From Fragilariopsis cylindrus CCMP1102 (taxonomy: Eukaryota; Bacillariophyta; Bacillariophyceae; Bacillariales; Bacillariaceae), in the NCBI GenBank assembly GCA_900095095.1, contig FMBT01000065.1, forward strand, positions 1-35,216: DNA of 35,216 nucleotides. The letters run 5' to 3'. Below the pieces are notes generated by a model. The model saw only the letters and a program-made list of their open reading frames with translations. It did no database searches and was not told the DNA's origin. Positions 1 to 9,988 of this stretch are shown here, in pieces. The position numbers and the translations under genes are program-made. How positions within the stretch are numbered: position 1 is the stretch's first letter; every line of letters begins with the position of its first letter.

Positions 1-1397
1 GGAAAAGCAACATAAAACAAGTTGGAGAAGAGGATATTCAGGTCCAGAAAAGAAACAATTCTCCCGTTGGAAGTTGACTATAGCGACAATGAGAAAGGCA
101 AAGGAATGAAAATCCAACGATGATGCATTTTTCAAAGAAATGAATGAATTGTTTTCAATCAATCCAAAACTAACTCCTTTTTTGAAGACATTAAGGGTGA
201 AAGAAGGTAGTAATAGTTAGTTTAGTTCATTGTCTTACCTTGCTTTCCATACGAGTATTAAATTAATATATTTCTAAAACACTGGTAATGAGCAATACAA
301 CTGGCTAATAAATTATTTGAACATTTAAAACATTTGAAAATGCCCCTAAATGAACTTTTCTGAAAAAGCACTAGGACTTTTATTATTTCATTTACGCAGA
401 GTGCAGATGCCCCTAATTAAACTTTTTGAAAAAGCACTAAGAAGCAGTAAGATTTTTATTCCTTTTACACACAGTGCAAATGCCCCCTAATTAAACTTTC
501 TGAAAAAGCACTAAGTTTTCTACTTTTTTACCCTGTCGTGTTTGTAAAGCGCAATCTTTTAACTAGTGTTTTCCTTTGTTTTGTAGCTTTGTGTGGCAAT
601 TAAGACGGTCAAAATTTCGATTTTTTGGACGAAATTACTAGTGATTTTCATAATGCCCTTAATTAAACTTTATGAAATAGCACTAAGATTTTCATTTTTT
701 TTTCAGTGAATGAAAATGCCAATGCTTTTTAACCCATTGCAAAGGAGTGCAATAAAGAAATTCGTTTATCTCAATGGGTAAAGACCTGGTCCAAAACAGG
801 TGCGTGCAGCGTACGTACATTTTCGTGTTAAAGTTTAAGACTAGGTCTGGATCTTGAATTAAATAACTCTTATTATTTATGGCAATAATTCATTAAAACC
901 CTTGATTTGACCACGAACAATGCGACTACTGTACCATTATTGATGATGTAATTTGGTGATTTATTTAGTTTATTATTTTTGGTTATTCATCTCTCGCTCT
1001 GAATTTTCTGTAAATGTTATTATTGATTTGTTGACATCGCTTTCTGACCTAACATAATGGGTGGTTGCGCAATTCTTACTGTGTTTTGGTCGTTGTTGAG
1101 TCTCCTCATCACTATGGTTTCAATTGTTGTTCGTATTCGCATTCATGTTCACGTTGCTCTAATATAATAATAATAATAATAATGATAATAATAGTAACAA
1201 TACTAATAATGAGTCTAGGAGCAGGGGAAATAATACCCCTGTCTAGGAGTCTCTTTCAAGATTCGAAGATTCGAATATCTTGAATCTTGTTTGATGTCTA
1301 ACTTACCTGCTTTTTGATTTTGTTTATAATATACTTCGTACCTCTAATCTTTAACCTTAATCAACTAAAACCACGCTGACTCACTATTTACTCATGT
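1..1397. other. gene-poor AT-rich left flank
   Basis: No convincing gene was seen. The ORF at 1065-1283 starts at a TTG and is low-complexity (an Ile run from a TAA/TAA-type microsatellite near 1164-1190). The stretch holds the degenerate repeat annotated separately at 339-705 and otherwise AT-rich spacer leading into the TspO-like gene. Confidence 0.5.
339..705 (+). repeat. degenerate direct repeat, four copies
   Basis: Four diverged copies share a core reading ATGCCCCTAATTAAACTTT followed by (T)GAAAAAGCACTAAG. They begin near 339, 407, 480 and 653. Spacing is about 67, 73 and 172 bases, so the array is irregular. Copies 2-3 keep the core best; copy 4 has GAAATAGCACTAAG. Copies 1-2 are followed by T-rich spacers and a CAGTGCA/GAGTGCA motif. 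The unit could be a decayed minisatellite or part of a mobile-element terminus; nothing in the window decides. Confidence 0.6.
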
Positions 1398-2435
1398 ATG
1401 ATTAAAACCTCAACAACAACGGCGTACTGTTTCCCGTTCCCCGTCGTTGGCGTTGGCGTTGGCGTTGTTGCCACTAGCGCGAGTGTTCCGACTTTTCTTT
1501 CACGACAAAAAAAAGCAGTTCTTTCAACAACAGCATCATTTGCAACAACTGCTGCTTCGGACGACAACGACATTGATCGTGTTTTAGATAAAGAAGCAAT
1601 TGTAAAGTACGTAGCAGCAGTTGCAGTCCAAATGGTACTTTTTAAAGGATTCTTTACAGGAATTGATCTTGCTTTATCAGCATTTGGTATACAACAAACA
1701 CAAATCCCATTTGCAGTAAATTTTGTCACCTTTTATGTTCTAGGTAAGTTATTATTCAGTATATAGGAGCATCGGGTTTTTTTTTTTTTTCGTTCCTTAG
1801 TTTCGTTTATTCTTCTTTTTTAATCATCTCACATTAGTAATGTTGTGTTTTTTTCTTTAGCACTAAAATCAAGAATATTTAATCCCATGTCGAATCAACG
1901 ACCCACAAATCGTGATACAAAAGAAATTGAAGAGAAAGACAAAGATGAAGTATCAGTACCAGCTCGTAAAATGCCAGAATGGACGCCTCCTGGAATTGTG
2001 TTCCCCATTGTATGGTTATTGATAATTGGTCCATTACGTGCAGCAAGTACAGCATTATTGGTATCATCTGGTGATGTTGCATATGGTTCAATGACGATAT
2101 TAGCATTGATGTTACATTTATCAATTGGTGATACATGGAATACAATTAATAATGTTGAACGTCGGTATGGAACATCCGTCGTTGGTGTATTGTGTGTTTG
2201 GTTATCAGCAGCATTTGCAGCATATTCATATGGGCTTGTTGATACAGTTCCACTCGCTGGAAAGTTATTGTCGTTGCCACTTATTTGGTTAACAATAGCA
2301 TCATCATTAATTGTCCGTACATGGCAAATTAATCCAAATCCTATTAGTGGTAATAAAGAATCATTGTTACCAACAAAACCATCATCACAAGATGGTACTA
2401 TTACTAAATTAGTTTGGTTTGAAAAGGAGGAATGA
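1398..2435 (+). CDS. TspO/MBR (translocator protein)-like membrane protein, two exons
   Basis: Two exons, 1398-1743 and 1861-2435, join across a 117-bp GT-AG intron (donor GTAAGT at 1744, acceptor TTCTTTAG ending at 1860). The frame is kept and gives about 306 residues. Residues 1-60 are Ser/Thr/Ala-rich, like an organelle-targeting leader. A hydrophobic helix lies at about 68-115. A charged loop (116-155) follows, then the family hallmark WTPPG at 156-160 with FPIVW just after it, and about four more hydrophobic helices up to residue 270. TspO/MBR proteins are five-helix membrane proteins that bind porphyrins and sterols and occur in bacteria, mitochondria and plastids. The loop before WTPPG is longer and more charged than in bacterial TspO. 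The ATG at 1398 was chosen because the overlapping ATG at 1394 ends after three codons. The family is assigned from the motif and helix pattern; ligand and compartment are inference. Confidence 0.72.
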
Positions 2436-3010
2436 AGTGAAGAAAGAAATTATCTTAAGAATGTTGTATACGAAGTAAAAAGTCCACAAAGATAATTACA
2501 ATAAACGGAAAATAAAACTTCACAATATATATATATGATATGTTGAATGTAGCTAAATTCAAGTAATGAAGAAAATACACCAACAAAAAGAATGACAAAA
2601 AAGAAAATTAAACACTTCTTTTGGAAAAAATTAGGGGGAAACTCTACTTTACCAATAATACTGCTACTGTTTCAATTTAGTTTCTTAACACATTGACTAT
2701 AGTTTCACTTTATTAAATCTATGTTGTAGTCAGCGCCGATCTCGAACAGTGCAGCTATCTGTGGAAGAGGTATGTCACAGTTTATATGATTGGCTACTAC
2801 TGTTTCAGTGTACTGTCTCTTGTTTTGTGAGGTTAACGATGTTGTTAGAGCTATGTGAGTGGATCTAGCGCACAATATATGTATATAATATGTATATTTG
2901 TATGTGTGTATGTGTGTGATGGCAGCACCAATGTTGCTGGTTGCTGTTACAACATCTTTTGGACTCATAATGGCACTTCTATAACATATTTAGGGTACTG
3001 TATTCATAAG

Positions 3011-3054
3011 ATGGATAACACCCTGTATTGTAATGGATAACACCCTGTATTGTA
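3011..3054 (+). repeat. 22-bp perfect tandem duplication
   Basis: The unit ATGGATAACACCCTGTATTG plus TA is present twice head to tail (3011-3032 and 3033-3054) without a mismatch, which suggests a recent slippage or duplication event. Confidence 0.9.
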
Positions 3055-3175
3055 AAGCCATAGCCAATAAGCATGCGATGATAACATTCAAGAGGATAGG
3101 AGTGTCTAGCAATATCAGATTTTCCTCCTCATACTATATATGTACTCTATATTGACTAAAAACTTTCCAGCTACT

Positions 3176-3191
3176 GCCCCAATATTGGGGC
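3176..3191. repeat. 16-bp perfect palindrome followed by a T-run
   Basis: GCCCCAATATTGGGGC is a perfect inverted repeat. A GGGGCTTTTTTT stretch lies about 10 bases downstream. It precedes the decayed transposase by about 150 bp, so it could be a remnant of an element end, but no matching copy was seen on the other side. Confidence 0.7.
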
Positions 3192-3319
3192 AAGGTTTTG
3201 GGGCTTTTTTTCTGGAGAGGTGTATCTCCCTCAAAAAAAGGACCTAACACCCCTTCTTGAGAAAGGGCAAGCCATTACAAATACGCATGTACATAATTTT
3301 ATATGCTGTAATTAAAATA

Positions 3320-4204
3320 TAGGCCCTGGTTGGTTTGTATGGTCCGCACAGACAGTGCAAACTGCCGGGTGTATGGTGGTAAATCTGATGGAGATAAATC
3401 TAAACGTGCATAATCAGCATACTGTAACTAGACTCAAGATGGTTTCCTTATATGATTCTATGCTTAAAGCATTCAAATATAAAGGGCACTTTGCTATCAT
3501 TGACTCTGCGTATATGGGTGATGTCATGTCTCTTGTTGGTCAAGAATATTGGGGGGTTAATATGGTGGGAACTTGCCAAACAGACCGTGTGGCGCCGGTG
3601 CCTTGGAGAAGACTGCTGTCAAGGCAGATGATATTGTGATTGGTAGTCATCATGAGTCTTTTCTCTACCAACACTAACACCAAGCCATTGACTTATGCTG
3701 TTTGGGGCAGCAACAACTTTGTGAAGATAATTTCTAATTCTCATTCTCCTGTTATTCTAAGAGAAGGAATGAGGAGAAAGAAAAGAAATCCACACACCAA
3801 AGAAGAGACAGGGAACAAAGCGGTGCCGGTTGCCCTGAGCTACCAAAAAGCCTACTGTGTAAGACTTACTTATCACAGGATTGATGATGTGGACTAAATC
3901 TCATTTACATGGTTAGTAAATAGGAATGTCAATAATGCTTACAAAATCTATTGAGCGCATGCATACTGAATCTAACCCATTCAATACTTCAACAAGGTGA
4001 TGGTATGAGAAAGAGTGGCTTTGGACTTTCCCCAGTCATAGCAAGGGGATATTACACTTGATGGTAGAAAAGTTTAAAGGGATGCGGATTGATGAGATAC
4101 TCGAATCACTAGCACGCGGGACTAAGCCCGTTACTAGTAAGTATTCAAATACTACAGCCCAGTATGGCAGTTACAACCGGCATCACCAACTGACACAAGA
4201 CTAA
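3320..4204 (+). pseudogene. decayed piggyBac-like (DDE_Tnp_1_7-type) transposase
   Basis: Several frames together resemble the C-terminal half of piggyBac-family transposases common in diatom genomes. In order: AIIDSAYMGD and VGTCQTDRV at about 3490-3595 (the family's D-containing strand and its GT-x-R region); KADDIVIGSHHESF at about 3620-3660 in another frame; YAVWGSNNFVKIISNSHSP at about 3690-3750 (compare W-x-D/N-N-x-V-K-x-L-S-N); VNRNVNNAYKIY at about 3913-3948; and QQGDGMRKSGFGLSP at about 3991-4035. A last open segment ends with a stop at about 4204. Frames change at least four times and stops are frequent, so it cannot make a full product. The downstream ORF near 3640 has only a TTG start. 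Terminal repeats and TTAA target duplications were not identified. The family call rests on motif memory. Confidence 0.6.
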
Positions 4205-5414
4205 CAGTCAAACATACCTCACATCAATTACAAGCAATACAAACACTAGATATAGTAGCTCATAATAATTGATAACATCACGTTAACACAGATCTATTAC
4301 ACTACTCTAGCCTAGCTTAACACGGATAGGCAACCAATCTCCTCCCCAATAGCAGCCTATGGCAGTGGAAAAGTGCTTGACAGTACTTTCCACGCGTGTA
4401 AAAACCTAAAATCTGCTCTATTGTTAACAAGTGACCTGAAAATACTATAACAACAGTGTTCTACGTTATGAAAACAAACTAAGAGACAGAGGCTCAATTC
4501 CCTGCAACAACAATTGGGGTAAAAATATGCTTCCTCGTAGAGGCATTGATGGTAAACAAATTTATTCACCTCCCAAAATGCTTACAGCTGGAATCCTGTT
4601 ACCCAACATATAATCCAACATAATCACATCATAAACCCAAATGGTGTGTGTGGCACAAGCACACCAGCCACACCATGACCTCACTCACTTATGGATTATA
4701 TTAATAACAACAATAAGAAAACAAAAAGAGATGCTTAATGTCTTTTCTACTTTTTACCCAACATAATCACATCATAAACCCAAATGGTATGTATGGCACA
4801 AGCACACCAGCCACACCACCACCTCACTCACTTCAGAATGATAATAATGACAAAAAGAAATCAAAGAGAGATGCCAAATGTATTTTCTAGCTCCAGCACC
4901 AGTTGTTTATCCACTCCAAGACACAGCAGATATGCTATTTGGCTTAGGTAGGATTGATAATATGTCAAAGCAGTAGCTGTGTATGATGCCCCCTACCTAC
5001 CCTACCATACTCACATACTACTAAGAAACTCCCACTTCTACCAACAACAAAGAGAGAAGGGGGGGAGGGGGGATTTCGAAATGTATGAAAAAATTTAAAA
5101 TAAGCGAAGATTCTACGAAGATTTTAAGGGTTCAACACGCTTTTATCGTGTAATAATTCCTCGCCATAGTGTTGAATCAAGCAGATCTCATTTTCGATCT
5201 TCATTCATTCACAAAATTCCAGCAAACCATGCACAGCAATCATCGCAATATCTTCATATTTTACTTTACATCAACTGCACTCATGCTGAAGTAAAAACAA
5301 AGCTCTCCTGTGTTAAAAAGAAAATAACGTTGTCAAGAAATTGCTCCCTGTCTAAAATATCAACAGGTAACGTCATTACTATCATCAAGAATCAAGACTG
5401 ATAACAATAAAATC
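4205..5414. other. non-genic spacer
   Basis: No gene is called. It contains the direct repeat of about 140 bp at 4615-4890 and purine-rich tracts (for example G-rich near 5058-5073). The ORF at 4357-4569 (-) shows no recognizable domain. The last 200 bases form the upstream region of the GST-like gene, with no clear TATA element identified. Confidence 0.5.
4615..4890 (+). repeat. direct repeat of about 140 bp, two copies
   Basis: Copy 1 runs 4615 to about 4750 and copy 2 runs 4758-4890, at an offset of 143. The first 76 bases (4615-4690 versus 4758-4833) are nearly identical, starting CCAACATAATCACATCATAA and ending CACTCACTT. An A-rich middle then differs, and a shared tail contains AAAGAGATGC and TTTTCTA. 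The copies show only a few substitutions plus some length variation, so the duplication is fairly young. Confidence 0.85.
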
Positions 5415-7117
5415 ATGTCATCTTCAAGATCGATGTCATCATCATCATCGTCGTCGTCGTCATCGTCATCACGACGCATAGTATCTGTAATCAATAGCAA
5501 TATTATTGCTGTTGCTGTTGTCACCGTCGTTGGCCTCATGCTAACAAGCGTTTACGCAGTCACGGTCGTTGATGCCTTCATCGTTCCTTCTACTACTAGC
5601 ACTTCAAGTACTAGTACTAGTACTAGTACTACTAGCACTTCAAGTACTTACCCGTTTTCTCGATGGCCCACAAAATCGTCGCCGTCATTTTCGTCGTCAT
5701 CATTATCGAATAAGGTCGGGGACAATAACGACGACAATAATAACAACATAGATACAGGATTTAATTTGTTAGGTGTCGCATCTAAAGTTGTACCACAAGG
5801 CAACATTGTGAAGACTGCTAAATTTTTTTGGAAATTTATCTGGTTACGGTTTATGACAGAATTAGCACCACAAGATAAAACAACAGGTGATTATAAACGT
5901 CCATCGTATGGATTTGATAACGTGATTGGTCGTCCTAGTAGTTCTGATGGTGATGATATTGAATTTCCAATAGAATCTGGTCGGTATCATATATATGTCG
6001 GAAATCCTTGTCCTTGGTGCCATCGTGTACGATTGCTTGTTAATATATTAGGATTAGAATCAACATTGGATGGTACTACAGTATTAATTGATAATCCCGA
6101 AAAAGCTAGTCGTGGTGGATGGATATTTAATAGTAACAAGGACAATAATGATAACTCACAATCACAATCACAATCACAATCACAACAAAAACCATCATTT
6201 CAAGATTTACGTGAATTGTATGATTACTTATCACCAGGATATACAGGACGATGTACTGCACCATTACTAGTTGATTGGAAGACAAAACGTATCGTATCGA
6301 ATGAATCCAAAGACATTGTGCGGATGCTACCAGCACTGTTATCGTTGAAAAAAACAGAGAAGGATAAAGAAGCATCAACAGTTAATATTGCATTAGATCC
6401 TACACTGATATCAACAGAACTACAAACACTTATCGATGAACGTAATCAATGGATATATGACTTGGTTAATAATGGTGTATACCGATGCGGATTTTCAACA
6501 ACACAATCTGCATACGATGTTGCATCGCAAGATGTATTAAAAGGATTAAAACGTATAGAGGATATATTATCATCAGGATCAAAATATTTATCTTCGAATA
6601 CAGAATTTACTGAATCTGATTTAATGTTATTACCAACTATGTTAAGATATGATGGTAAGTACCAGTATAATTAATTTCTGGTGGTGGTGGTGGTGCCCCG
6701 GTTGCTATGCTGCTGGCATGGCTTGCTTTTTGAACCTTGAGCATCATCGGCCTAACCAACCTCTTTTGCGACGAGGACGGTAATTATTTATTTATTTTCT
6801 CTTCATCACTTACTTATTTCCTCTCTCACATTTGTTACTGTATGCATTCCACTCACTCTCACTCTCACATGCACAAAACAAAAATAGCTGTATATGGACC
6901 ATTATTCAATGCTGGCGGGACACATATACGTATTCAATGTGATTATCCACACATCTTTAAATGGATGAAACATTGTTGGAATGATGTCCCTGGGGTTAAA
7001 GAATCTATTGATTTAACAGATGCATGTGAATCATACTATCGACAGTTATTCCCATTAAATCCAAGTGGGATCGTTCCAAGTCCATCTATAACATCCAAAT
7101 TATTAAATCTTGATTAA
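5415..7117 (+). CDS. glutathionyl-hydroquinone reductase-like glutathione transferase, plastid-targeted, two exons
   Basis: Exon 1 (5415-6654) and exon 2 (6888-7117) flank a 233-bp GT-AG intron (donor GTAAGT at 6655). Splicing turns GATG + CT into Asp-Ala and gives about 489 residues. Residues 1-20 are Ser-rich. A hydrophobic signal-peptide-like helix at about 27-54 ends VVDA|FIVPS, the diatom plastid motif with Phe after the cleavage site. The thioredoxin-fold domain has SGRYHIYVGNPCPWCHR with C199-P-W-C202, a cis-Pro segment (CTAPLLVD) and NESKDIVRML. The helical C-terminal domain contains YDLVNNGVYRCGF, SDLMLLPTMLRYD, and in exon 2 DYPHIFKWMK and VPGVKESID. Such enzymes reduce glutathionyl-hydroquinones or similar adducts with glutathione; the substrate here is unknown. 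A Ser-Gln repeat insertion (about residues 247-257) interrupts the N-terminal domain. The fold is confident; the exact subclass less so. Confidence 0.78.
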
Positions 7118-7900
7118 AGTACAAGTAATAAGAACGGTAAAAGTGCTAAGTACGAGTACGTGAAGTACTGAGTAAATGAATGAATGCTAGTAAAAAATCT
7201 ATCACGACTTACAGTGTGCTGTAGACAATGCTGTTATCACTTTACGGACTCTAATTATGTTTCGATTGAATGACGAATGATATACTTTTTAGTTTATCTG
7301 TGAATCTATTATTTGATCAATATTTTTACTCTATCTTGCATCTCCTTTGATATACCAAAACTTGAGTATGTATTCATTTGCACCTCCAAATAAAGCCAAA
7401 TTGTTCCGCCATAGGAGGTTGGGCAGCTGTCAACATAAGAGGTGGGGCAGCTGTCAACATATTCTCAGAACCATTGCTTGAGGAAGGTGGGGGGTCAGAT
7501 CCACAATTTTTTTAAACACCGAATCCACTAATTGCAAAAATATATATTGAATCACACTTTGTTTTCCTCCTTCCTCATCCTCTTCACCTCTTTTCCTACC
7601 CTCCTACCCTTACCCCTCATATATACTACCCTTACCCTCTTGCTTTTCCGTGCTCCTCGATCGTGGCTGTGTCGGATATGATGGTGTGTTTTTTGAGCCA
7701 AATTTCAATTTCTAACTAATTATTAAAATTGTAAACAAAACTATTTTTAAATTCCCCATACAAGTACATCGCCGCCGCGACCAATACTAATACAGTTCTA
7801 TCCCAGACCAACACCATCTACACCACCACCACCACCACCACCACCACCGGGGAATAATAAGGACCCCATACAAATCTACGACAAATCTACGTGATCAAAG
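7118..7900. other. non-genic spacer with short tandem repeats
   Basis: No ORF of note. It has a near-perfect 23-24-bp tandem pair at 7415-7461 (core GGGCAGCTGTCAACATA) and pyrimidine-rich stretches near 7560-7640. A CAC microsatellite at 7821-7848 lies about 50 bases upstream of the next start codon, in its likely 5' leader. Confidence 0.6.
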
Positions 7901-8962
7901 ATGCCAAAAAGACGACCACCTACCAACAGCGACGACACCGCTAAAGTTGACAGATATCTGCACAGAGTAAAATCCGATGCTCTAGGCAACAAATATGCAG
8001 AAATCTTTCAACACAACGAATCCAACGACGCAGATCAACTGCAAAATGCCGCTGTCGAGGACCTCACATCCGTGGTTCGAAATCTGTCAGACAATGACTG
8101 TCCTGAACCTGTATCCGCCGCCTATCTTCATATCATGGACACGTACCCCTTGCCCAATTCGATTCAAGTATTTGTCTCCATTGACAGACATAGGCAATTT
8201 ATGGGTGACAGCGGAATGGAAGTTGAGCCAAATTTTTACTATCCTATGATGGAAGGGTCGGAAGAATTGCGTACCTTGAAAGGTTTAACCGAACAACTCA
8301 GCAACGGCTTGGCTGCACCACTCGTAAACGTGTCTCCAGAGAACGATGAAATCATGGACCGCTTGGACGATCCCATTACAACTGAAAACATAAATGACAT
8401 GATAGACAGCGTGGTCTCAATGGGTTGGGATGAGGACATCTTCAAAGAGGATGGCGTAGCGGCAGAAAGATACAAAGATCTTCTCAATGCATGGATTGGT
8501 GGTTCGCCTTGGGGCCATAGTTTTATCAATGCCATGTATCGTCCATCCATGGCATCTTGGGATGGTTATTTGTACGAGAAGGGTTACATTATGAAAAATT
8601 CACAATGTGGTTTGCTGCGTGGGTTGAATACTTCAACGTCGTTGTTGAGTATTTGTGTCAGTCCTCGGGTGGAGGAATTACCCAAAGGTTGTGTTCAAAT
8701 ATGGAAAAATGTCTTGACCAAAAAGAATAAGAAAGATGGGACAAAGGTACTCAGCTATGTTCCTAGTACCACGATGGATATTCGTGAGGCATTTGTAAAA
8801 GCATTGGAAGGGGGACAACCTGCAACAAAGGATGTGAAAAGGGGTGCAAAAAAGAAAGCGAAGACTGCAACAAAGGATGTGAAAAGGGGTGCAAAAGAGA
8901 AAGCGAAGACGACTCCCGGTACGAAGAATAAGAAACGCAAAACAGCGAAGGCCAATGCATAG
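7901..8962 (+). CDS. uncharacterized protein with Lys-rich, duplicated C-terminal tail
   Basis: A single uninterrupted ORF of 353 residues opens at ATG (MPKRRPPTNSDD). The body (residues 10-300) is mixed and slightly acidic, with no signal peptide or membrane segment. Stretches such as WIGGSPWGHSFINAMY and GCVQIWKNVL suggest a folded domain, but I do not recognise the family. The last 50 residues are histone-H1-like and basic, with a tandem duplication of a 15-residue unit (ATKDVKRGAKKKAKT, then ATKDVKRGAKEKAKT; 8822-8866 and 8867-8911). The Lys/Arg content at both ends suggests nuclear localisation, which is inference. Directly after the stop, an 18-19-bp tandem duplication (AGCAGCCAGAGTCAAGA) lies at about 8964-9001. 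There are no introns or frame breaks. Confidence 0.75.
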   Translation: MPKRRPPTNSDDTAKVDRYLHRVKSDALGNKYAEIFQHNESNDADQLQNAAVEDLTSVVRNLSDNDCPEPVSAAYLHIMDTYPLPNSIQVFVSIDRHRQFMGDSGMEVEPNFYYPMMEGSEELRTLKGLTEQLSNGLAAPLVNVSPENDEIMDRLDDPITTENINDMIDSVVSMGWDEDIFKEDGVAAERYKDLLNAWIGGSPWGHSFINAMYRPSMASWDGYLYEKGYIMKNSQCGLLRGLNTSTSLLSICVSPRVEELPKGCVQIWKNVLTKKNKKDGTKVLSYVPSTTMDIREAFVKALEGGQPATKDVKRGAKKKAKTATKDVKRGAKEKAKTTPGTKNKKRKTAKANA

Positions 8963-9081
8963 ATAGCAGCCAGAGTCAAGAATAGCAGCCAGAGTCAAGA
9001 ATCATGATATTTTCATTGCACGCAGATAACAGATAATTGTCAATTGTCAGATTGTAAGTTGTAAGTTGTAAGAAAGAAGTA

Positions 9082-9565
9082 ATGGCAATTTGGGGTTTAA
9101 TTAGCACAGGTACAATGAACTGGTGGGCCCCTTTTGAGGACACGATCAACTTGACGCTAGGCGAGTATCAGGACGAAGCTGTTGCGACTTTTTTCGATTA
9201 TAGACAGGTCATTCTGTTGTAATCAAACCAGTAAAGGTGGCACATTCAGGGATCCACAAGTTCCTAAACTTTCGATCTTGCAGTATGTTGTTCCAATGGA
9301 CGTTAGCGAGACAGATAAAGCTAACAATATTGGTTCGTCACCAGTAAATGCAACACTTGGAAGTTGCTCGGCATGTCCAATCAACGAGAACAACATAACT
9401 GCATCATTTGATGATCCAGAATGCAGAACTGATGTCGTCTGGCCTGAACCTACTAGTGCACCCGCAGATCTCCTTACTAACTTTTGTGACAGTAACTCCG
9501 ATTTTGAATGTTACAAAGAAGGGTTCCCACAGTGCTGTTTGACCCAAGATTGTGACCCTAATTAA
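9082..9565 (+). CDS. small Cys-rich protein of unknown function, two exons (predicted)
   Basis: Exon 1 runs 9082-9207 from an ATG that follows an in-frame stop at 9055. Exon 2 runs 9284-9565. They join in phase 0 across a 76-bp GT-AG intron (CAG|GTCATT to CTTGCAG). That intron contains stops in the exon 1 frame, and a CTAAAC branch-like motif lies near its 3' end. The product is 135 residues. Residues 1-42 (MAIWGLISTGTMNWWAPFED...) are aromatic and hydrophobic in part. The C-terminal half has eight Cys, including CSACP, a CC pair in FPQCCLTQDC, and one possible N-glycosylation site at NAT. That looks like an extracellular disulfide-bonded segment, yet no classical signal peptide is evident, so an upstream exon may be missing. 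The family is not recognised. Confidence 0.5.
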
Positions 9566-9988
9566 AAAAAACCAAGTTGTAATACAGTATCTACTGGACT
9601 TTGTCAATCAGTTATAGCTCGCCATGGAAATTTAAAATAACGACAAAGAAATGAGAATGAACGCAACGATTTGAATGATTGAATGACCGAACGAAAGAGC
9701 GAACAAAGTATAGTAAGATAATAAAATGAACGAAATTTACTACTGGTAGAAAAATAACGCAATGATTTGAATGGAAGACAGACCGACAAGAGCAAACAAA
9801 CAAACAAGAAATGAATAAATTCGTACTGGTGAAAAAAAATTAGGATAAAAAAGATAAAAGTACATAGATTAATTTAGTAAACATATTTTGAAAAATAAAT
9901 ATTAAGTCTTAATACACTAGCTAGAAGCAAATATAAAGTGATGCAATTCGTAGCTCTGAATAGTTTAGCTTTATGGCAGAGCGAAGGT
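9566..9988. other. AT-rich spacer between convergent genes
   Basis: The 3' flanks of the small Cys-rich gene (+) and the helicase (-) meet here. Loose repeats of AACGAANGA/GAATGA type words occur at 9650-9740. The short ORFs on the minus strand are low-complexity and were not called. Confidence 0.5.

Larger units (their letters stand above)
2436..3319. other. non-genic spacer with short repeats
   Basis: The downstream flank of the TspO-like gene is AT-rich. It holds a TA/TG microsatellite at about 2872-2917, a perfect 22-bp tandem duplication at 3011-3054 and a 16-bp palindrome at 3176-3191. The ORFs at 2705-2968 (-) and 2855-3040 (+) overlap the microsatellite and show no domain, so they are not called. 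Confidence 0.5.

Noticed and set aside
1388-1729. Minus-strand 113-codon ORF overlapping the TspO-like exon 1
   Set aside because: The plus strand gives a spliceable TspO-like protein; the antisense frame has no recognizable motif.
3355-3897. Two separate small genes
   Set aside because: The second has only a TTG start, and both translate into consecutive motifs of one transposase family, so they are parts of a pseudogene.
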